20,825 nt of DNA from Verrucomicrobiaceae bacterium (GTDB taxonomy: Bacteria > Verrucomicrobiota > Verrucomicrobiae > Verrucomicrobiales > Akkermansiaceae): positions 1 to 20,825 of the forward strand of contig RPOS01000047.1 of NCBI GenBank assembly GCA_003820635.1, given 5' to 3'. A program made the translations under genes and the position numbers. Numbering within the stretch: the stretch's first letter is position 1; every line of letters begins with the position of its first letter. The notes under the pieces were generated by a model. It was given only the letters and a program-made list of their open reading frames with translations, searched no databases and was not told the origin of the DNA. Below, piece after piece: positions 16,544 to 20,825 of this stretch.

Positions 16544-16558
16544 TCCGCGCTTGCGGAT
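16543..16558. terminator. Small hairpin between the convergent coxB and lipB genes
   Basis: A perfect 6-bp stem (ATCCGC at 16543-16548, GCGGAT at 16553-16558) with a 4-nt loop lies directly at the coxB stop, in the 23-bp gap between two convergent genes. The position suits a transcription terminator. There is no U-tract after it on the + strand, so it is not a classical intrinsic terminator. Confidence 0.3.
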
Positions 16559-16566
16559 GAAGTGCC

Positions 16567-17193
16567 TCAGCCTTTTTTGAACAAGGCCCGCAGTTCCCGA
16601 GCAAGCACCTCAGCGGCCTCGGCGACGGTGATTTGCCTGCCTGCTTCCGTTTCCAGGCAGCTCATGGAAACACCATCCAACCCGCAGGGGGTGATTGCAA
16701 AAAACGGCGGCAGGCTTTCCCGGGTGATGTTGATGGCGAAGCCGTGCATGCTGATCCATTTTCTAACACCCACGCCGATGGAGGCGAGCTTGCGGTTTCC
16801 CACCCACACTCCGGTGAGTCCCTCACGCCGTGCCGCCACCACTCCGAAGGCGGCGCAGGCGCGGATCAGGGCCTCCTCCAGCTTGCGGAGGTGCTCGTGC
16901 AGGTCCCGCCCGCGTGGGTTGAGATCGAGGATCGGATAACCGACGAGCTGGCCGGGGCCGTGATAGGTCGCCTGGCCGCCGCGGTTGGTTTCAAAAACCG
17001 GATGGGGAAGCGAGGTGGCGTCGCGCAGGGAGGATTGGTCGCGCAGCCGACCGATGGTGTAAACGGGCTCGTGCTCCAGCAACAGAATGGTATCGCCGCC
17101 GGTGCCGGCGAGGATGGCATCGACGTGCGACTCCTGGAGTCGGAGGCCTTCCTCGTAGGATACCGGATCGGGAAGATGGAGAATATCCAACAT
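16567..17193 (-). CDS. lipB: LipB, octanoyl-[acyl carrier protein]:protein N-octanoyltransferase
   Basis: This cytoplasmic enzyme moves the octanoyl group from acyl carrier protein to the lipoyl domains of 2-oxoacid dehydrogenases and the glycine cleavage H protein, the first step of lipoate synthesis. Counting from the ATG at 17193 the protein has 208 residues, normal for LipB. The motifs RGGQATYHGPGQLVGYPI (residues 71-88) and NRKLASIGV (133-141, with catalytic Lys135) are present. The catalytic Cys170 lies in ITPCGLDG. A TTG six bases upstream (17199) overlaps the ruvC stop codon; I prefer the ATG, which starts two bases after that stop. The gene is the last of the minus-strand run and converges on coxB. 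Confidence 0.95.
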   Translation of the reverse strand: MLDILHLPDPVSYEEGLRLQESHVDAILAGTGGDTILLLEHEPVYTIGRLRDQSSLRDATSLPHPVFETNRGGQATYHGPGQLVGYPILDLNPRGRDLHEHLRKLEEALIRACAAFGVVAARREGLTGVWVGNRKLASIGVGVRKWISMHGFAINITRESLPPFFAITPCGLDGVSMSCLETEAGRQITVAEAAEVLARELRALFKKG

Positions 17194-17195
17194 GG

Positions 17196-17699
17196 TCAAA
17201 CGAGGCGGCGTTCCAGCAGTTTGGCTTTGAGGGGATCGGACGCCTGCAGGTGGGCGATGCCTATGGCGAGCGCGTCCGCGGCGTCCGGCGGCGGGGTTTC
17301 TGATAGACCGAGCAGCGCGCGGACCATGAAGGCTACCTGCGATTTATCGGCATTGCCATTGCCGACGACTGCCATCTTGACTTTTTTCGGCGAGTATTCG
17401 TAAACCCGGAGTCCGTGATCCGCCGCGGCGATGAGCGCCGCGGCGCGTGCCGCTCCCATCGAAATGGCGGTCTGGTGGGACTGGACGTAAATGATGCCCT
17501 CCACGGCGACCTCGTCGGGCTGGAATTTGGTGATGACGTTCACCAGATGGGTGCGGATCGCCGAGAGAGCGCCGGATTGCGCGATGCTTTTCGGGATGGA
17601 GATCACATCGAATGCGAGCACGGTCGGCTTGCGCGGATCACCCTCCAGCACGGCGTAGCCGGTGTTTCTAACCGCAGGGTCGATGGCGAGGACTTTCAT
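17196..17699 (-). CDS. ruvC: RuvC, Holliday junction endonuclease
   Basis: RuvC cuts Holliday junctions at the end of recombinational repair, working with the RuvAB branch-migration motor. The 167-residue length is typical. The RNase H-like catalytic acids are all visible: Asp7 in MKVLAIDPA, Glu67 in VAVEG, and Asp139 and Asp142 in PPDAADALAIGIAH. The GNGNADKSQV stretch (113-122) is the conserved family loop. The stop codon lies two bases from the lipB ATG, so the two genes are probably translationally coupled. No ruvA or ruvB gene is adjacent in the window. Confidence 0.95.
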   Translation of the reverse strand: MKVLAIDPAVRNTGYAVLEGDPRKPTVLAFDVISIPKSIAQSGALSAIRTHLVNVITKFQPDEVAVEGIIYVQSHQTAISMGAARAAALIAAADHGLRVYEYSPKKVKMAVVGNGNADKSQVAFMVRALLGLSETPPPDAADALAIGIAHLQASDPLKAKLLERRLV

Positions 17700-17754
17700 T
17701 TCATGGATCAGGTCAAACCCTTGAGTCTACGGGCGATCTATTGCGGATTCCGGC

Positions 17755-18846
17755 TCAGAAGGCCACGCCTACCCCGAGGATGAGAATGACGGCTCCGTTC
17801 AGGTCCAGCTCCGCCTCCGCATTGCCGGCCCGTTGGTCAAAGGTGCCGAGATTGTTGAACTCCACTCCACCGAATGCCGAGATGTTTTCGTAAACCTTCA
17901 CATTGACCTGTGCGCGCAGATAGGCGCCGCAGAGCCATTCCGTCTCCCTGCTGTCCGCGCTAACAGTCTGACTCCCAAGTCCTCCAAGGCTCGTCGTGTC
18001 CGTATGGGAAAACTCGCTGTCGATCAATCCCAGCACCAATCCCGCGGCGAGATCCAGCGACACCCTCGGGGTGATTTCATATTCGAGGAAAGGCCCGATC
18101 CGCATGCCGTAGAGGTTTCCTTCCAGGCTGCGGCTGCCCGTGATGGCGGCCGCGCCGGGCTGTGTGGAGGTGCCTGCGTTCACGGCCGTATCACTCAATT
18201 GCGGTGCCCCGGGTCCTTCCACCGGACCGACGTATATCGGCGGCGCGACAGGAGGCAGCACTCCGTCCAAGGCGAAGGAGTGGGTCGTGGTGACAATGTC
18301 GCCGGACAGGGAGCGCCGGTCGTCGAAATCGAGATTCATCCAGTTGAGCGCGCCTTCAAGGCCCCAGCGCAAGTTGCGTCCTCCTCCCAGTGGTTGCTGA
18401 TAGCTCAGTTCAAGCCCGTTGAGAGGTTCCTCGTCCACATCATTGGAACGCGCCGTTCCAGGGGAGCCGGAGTTGCGCATGAGCACGTTGTCTCCGCTGA
18501 CTTGCGCGTCGCTGTCATAGCCCCAGTAGGTGGTGCGGCCGTTGGCGTTGCCGCTTTCATCGATGCCGATGAACCCGTCGTCGTAGCTGCGCACCACCGT
18601 GCCCGGCGCACCTTGGATCCGTCCGGGAGCACCTGGCAGGTTCGGGCTGGCATAACCACCCAGACCGGAGAAATCCGCCGAGATGTTGAAGGCGGCTCGA
18701 TAGCCGAGTCCGACGCGCCCGATCCACGGCGCGGGCGCGTCCTGCGGCATGGAGCTTTTGGAAAAACCATCCTTGTCCGTGCCTGCCTCAAGGAAAGTGG
18801 AGAGGGTGAGCAGGATCAATCCAGGGCGAATGATGCAGGTTTTCAT
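17755..18846 (-). CDS. Predicted outer-membrane beta-barrel protein
   Basis: I do not recognise the family of this 363-residue protein. It has an N-terminal signal peptide (basic MKTCIIRPG, then a hydrophobic stretch to about residue 18, likely cleaved near FLEAG). The mature part has alternating hydrophobic and polar residues typical of beta-strands, for example LRWGLEGALNWMNLDFD, ISAFGGVEFNNLG and a final strand ending LILGVGVAF. A C-terminal Phe is the usual outer-membrane insertion signal. The middle has long Gly/Ser/Pro/Asp-rich loops (about residues 70-135 and 195-235). It lies 20 bp after the secreted Ig-like protein gene and 55 bp before ruvC on the same strand. An outer-membrane role is inferred from sequence texture; the substrate or function is unknown. 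Confidence 0.7.
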   Translation of the reverse strand: MKTCIIRPGLILLTLSTFLEAGTDKDGFSKSSMPQDAPAPWIGRVGLGYRAAFNISADFSGLGGYASPNLPGAPGRIQGAPGTVVRSYDDGFIGIDESGNANGRTTYWGYDSDAQVSGDNVLMRNSGSPGTARSNDVDEEPLNGLELSYQQPLGGGRNLRWGLEGALNWMNLDFDDRRSLSGDIVTTTHSFALDGVLPPVAPPIYVGPVEGPGAPQLSDTAVNAGTSTQPGAAAITGSRSLEGNLYGMRIGPFLEYEITPRVSLDLAAGLVLGLIDSEFSHTDTTSLGGLGSQTVSADSRETEWLCGAYLRAQVNVKVYENISAFGGVEFNNLGTFDQRAGNAEAELDLNGAVILILGVGVAF

Positions 18847-18866
18847 GATTTCCCGTCAGGTTGGAT

Positions 18867-20501
18867 TCAGTCCGCCCGGATGACTTGATAGAAACGCGCC
18901 GGCACGTTCTTGGGATCCGGAAGGCATTGCGTCTTGGGCGGCCCCTCATCCACCCACTGCACGACGAAGCCGGTGCCGGTCACCGCCGGCCGGGCAAGGC
19001 TCCAGTTGAGCATATCGGGGGAGTAAAGGATGTGGTATCTCGCTCCCTTGACTGTCTTGAAATCAATCAGGAACGCATGGTCCGGCGCGAGCATCCGGGT
19101 GTTCAACACCGCTTGCGGCGTGCCTGGGGGAATCTTCAATATTTCCGCCGGAACCAGTTCCACCGTAAAGGTGGGGGTGGGAACCGTCACGCGGTCCGGC
19201 GAATAGAATTCCGCCGTCATGGTCACTTGGCCTCCCGGCGGAACGGGATAGTCATGCTGTAGATACGGTTTGCCCGTGCTGTTGATGCCACTGGCATTGT
19301 AAAGGCGGATGCGCGCGCCGGTGTCCGCGGAGCTCCAGTGGACGGTGACGCGGATCGCTTCCAGCGTCTGTGAGCTGCGGTTGGTGACCGTCAATTGCTG
19401 CCGCATCAGGGTCGTTTGCAGGAACCGCGTGCTGGCATGATCCACCACACCGGCGGCAAACACCGAAGGGTCCATGAGGCTCAGGATCACTTGGCTGGCC
19501 GAGCCCGTGCTGGGCAGGTAAAAACCTTCTCCCTGATAGACCGCCGAAAGCGGGTGTGTCCCCACCGCGAGGGCCGGAGCCATCAATGTGGCCTGCCCGC
19601 TGCCGTCGAGCGTTCCAGTGCCCAAACTGGTGACACCATCGAAGAATTCGACCAAGCCCGCGGGCGTGCCGGTTTCGGAAGTGATCGTGGCGGTGAGGGT
19701 TGTGGATTGACCAGGGAACGCGGGATTCGGGTTGGCGGCCAGCGAAGTGCGGGTGCTTGCCGGGATTTCAGGAGATGCCACGAGCCTGATGTTATCGACG
19801 TAGGCCACCGGCATGTTTGCCAAGGTTTGATCGTCTTCCAAATTGATTCGCAGAGTGCTTAACTCCCCACTCCAACTTGGAGAAGACGGTTTGAGATTGT
19901 CGATGATCAATTTTGCATCAAGCCATACCGACCAACGGAAAGTTTTCAGATCCAGATGCATCGCCAGATGATGAACCGCATCAAATGAAAAAGTATCTAC
20001 ATTGACTGGGATGCCGCCACCCGTCGATACCCTTCCCACATTGCCATCGGTCGTGAAATCCAAACGGACGGCGGTTGGCGCGTCGACAAGTATCGTGAAC
20101 GTGTCAACACTCCGGCTTGCTGCCGGGCGCTTTTGGAAATTCGACAGCCTGAAGTCCATCTCGAACAGGAATGTCCTGTCGGATACAGGAATGAGGGATT
20201 TGCTGAATGCATACAACTGGCTGTATGAATAAAGCTGGCCAATCGGTTCAGGCAGGAGTTGAAGGGCCTTGTTCATTCCCGATGCCTCGTTGCTTACCAC
20301 CGCTCTGCCGGATTGGATGCTCGCCAACCGGTTGCTTGGCAGTGAGGCAGGGGGCGTTGCTCCGAGGACCGGGGGTGTCAATCCCGGAGCCGTATCTTCG
20401 AAATTGATATCCACCAGTGCTGACGGCGCGGCCGAGGTGGCGAGGGCCGGAAACATCCAAAGCGCGGCGATGAGAAAGGCGGCGAGTGGTTTCATGATCA
20501 T
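18867..20501 (-). CDS. Secreted Ig-like-domain protein with verrucomicrobial C-terminal signature
   Basis: This is a secreted or surface protein of unknown function, 544 residues long. An N-terminal signal peptide spans residues 1 to about 25 (MIMKPLAAFLIAALWMFPALATSAA). Residues about 28-243 read like a jelly-roll, LamG-type domain (VDINFEDTAPG at the start, AYVDNIRLVA at the end). Residues about 250-340 form a bacterial Ig-like repeat (TLTATITSETGTPAGLVEFFDG and LAVGTHPLSAVYQGEG). A second beta-rich region covers about 360-450. The C-terminal 60 residues (YHILYSPDMLNW ... VQWVDEGPP ... RFYQVIRAD) match an ending common in secreted Verrucomicrobiota proteins. The ATG two codons downstream (20495) is an equally possible start. 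It lies 20 bp after the helicase stop and 20 bp before the beta-barrel gene. Confidence 0.75.
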   Translation of the reverse strand: MIMKPLAAFLIAALWMFPALATSAAPSALVDINFEDTAPGLTPPVLGATPPASLPSNRLASIQSGRAVVSNEASGMNKALQLLPEPIGQLYSYSQLYAFSKSLIPVSDRTFLFEMDFRLSNFQKRPAASRSVDTFTILVDAPTAVRLDFTTDGNVGRVSTGGGIPVNVDTFSFDAVHHLAMHLDLKTFRWSVWLDAKLIIDNLKPSSPSWSGELSTLRINLEDDQTLANMPVAYVDNIRLVASPEIPASTRTSLAANPNPAFPGQSTTLTATITSETGTPAGLVEFFDGVTSLGTGTLDGSGQATLMAPALAVGTHPLSAVYQGEGFYLPSTGSASQVILSLMDPSVFAAGVVDHASTRFLQTTLMRQQLTVTNRSSQTLEAIRVTVHWSSADTGARIRLYNASGINSTGKPYLQHDYPVPPGGQVTMTAEFYSPDRVTVPTPTFTVELVPAEILKIPPGTPQAVLNTRMLAPDHAFLIDFKTVKGARYHILYSPDMLNWSLARPAVTGTGFVVQWVDEGPPKTQCLPDPKNVPARFYQVIRAD

Positions 20502-20521
20502 GAGGCGAGGGGTGCTCCCGA

Positions 20522-20825
20522 TTACCTCCGCTTTTTGCCGCCGCCGGTTTTTTTGCGGCGCACCGGCTTGCCCGGCGAGTCGTCGAGCAGGGCGGTGTAG
20601 ATGTAGTCGAAGTTGTCCAGCCTGCGGCGCGGGATTTTCTGATCGATGAAGATTTCCACGGACTTCGCGTAGTCGAGTTCGTCGGCGGTGAGGATGGTGA
20701 AGGCGTCGCCCTCGGCCTCGGCGCGGCCAGTGCGGCCGATGCGGTGGACATAGTCCTCGGCATTTTCCGGGACGCGGTAATTAATGACATGGGACACGCC
20801 GGAGATGTCGATGCCGCGGGCGGCA
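20522..20825 (-). CDS. DEAD-box RNA helicase, C-terminal end (5' partial)
   Basis: Only the end of the gene is in the window; the frame runs open through the right edge. The visible part is the second RecA-like domain of a DEAD-box helicase. It contains the end of motif V ([10 protein letters not shown]), the VINY stretch, and motif VI ([11 protein letters not shown]). A short basic tail ([12 protein letters not shown]) follows and may bind RNA. DEAD-box helicases unwind RNA with ATP in ribosome assembly and mRNA decay. The tail resembles RhlE-type helicases, but the subfamily cannot be fixed from about 100 residues. The secreted protein gene begins 20 bp after the stop. Confidence 0.93.
   Translation of the reverse strand, partial: AARGIDISGVSHVINYRVPENAEDYVHRIGRTGRAEAEGDAFTILTADELDYAKSVEIFIDQKIPRRRLDNFDYIYTALLDDSPGKPVRRKKTGGGKKRR

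Noticed and set aside
16633..17403. A 256-codon plus-strand frame opposite lipB and ruvC
   Set aside because: It is antisense to two genes with complete catalytic motifs.
17833..18888. A 351-codon plus-strand frame opposite the beta-barrel gene
   Set aside because: The minus-strand frame has a signal peptide and a terminal Phe strand; the plus-strand frame shows no motif and is Arg/Ala/Val-rich, as expected for a shadow.

Overview
The window looks like chromosome from an aerobic bacterium of the Verrucomicrobiota, probably a Verrucomicrobiaceae-like lineage. The reasons are the GC-rich coding sequence, the alternative complex III (ACIII) and cytochrome oxidase gene layout, genes without Shine-Dalgarno sites, and a secreted protein with the C-terminal 'YSxDxxNW ... 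QWxDxGPPKT ... RFYQV' signature common in that phylum. The taxonomic call is an inference.

Positions 1-16543 (+ strand) form one long respiratory cluster. It opens inside actB (the left edge truncates it) and continues through actC, actD, actE and actF, the quinol-oxidising ACIII. Next comes a four-gene insert: a membrane-anchored monohaem cytochrome c, a cbb3 oxidase subunit I (CcoN) homologue, a CcoO homologue, and a second anchored monohaem cytochrome c. Last is an aa3-type cytochrome c oxidase in the order coxA, coxC, coxD, two tiny membrane-protein genes, coxB. The expected electron path is quinol to ACIII to c-type haems to CuA of CoxB to haem a and a3/CuB of CoxA.

Positions 16567-20825 (- strand) converge on this cluster. 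Read in transcription order they hold the end of a DEAD-box RNA helicase (cut by the right edge), a secreted Ig-like-domain protein, a predicted outer-membrane beta-barrel protein, ruvC and lipB.

The most interesting observations are these. (1) The CcoN-like protein keeps the fold motifs of cbb3 subunit I but has lost all three CuB histidines, the cross-linked tyrosine, the high-spin haem ligand and one low-spin haem ligand, so it cannot be a normal oxygen reductase. Its CcoO-like partner has Cys where the axial haem Met should be. (2) CoxC carries an insert of about 345 residues in the loop between family helices V and VI, predicted periplasmic. (3) CoxA keeps every metal ligand and its D-channel but has Ile in place of the K-channel lysine. 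(4) Six short intergenic gaps are filled with AT-rich tandem repeats of exactly or nearly 7 bp, or 8 bp in one case. The unit sequence differs from gap to gap, and four arrays stop 4-5 nt before the next start codon. No gene in the cluster has a clear Shine-Dalgarno site. (5) The actB-actC gap holds a long imperfect inverted repeat, also built of roughly 7-bp units.
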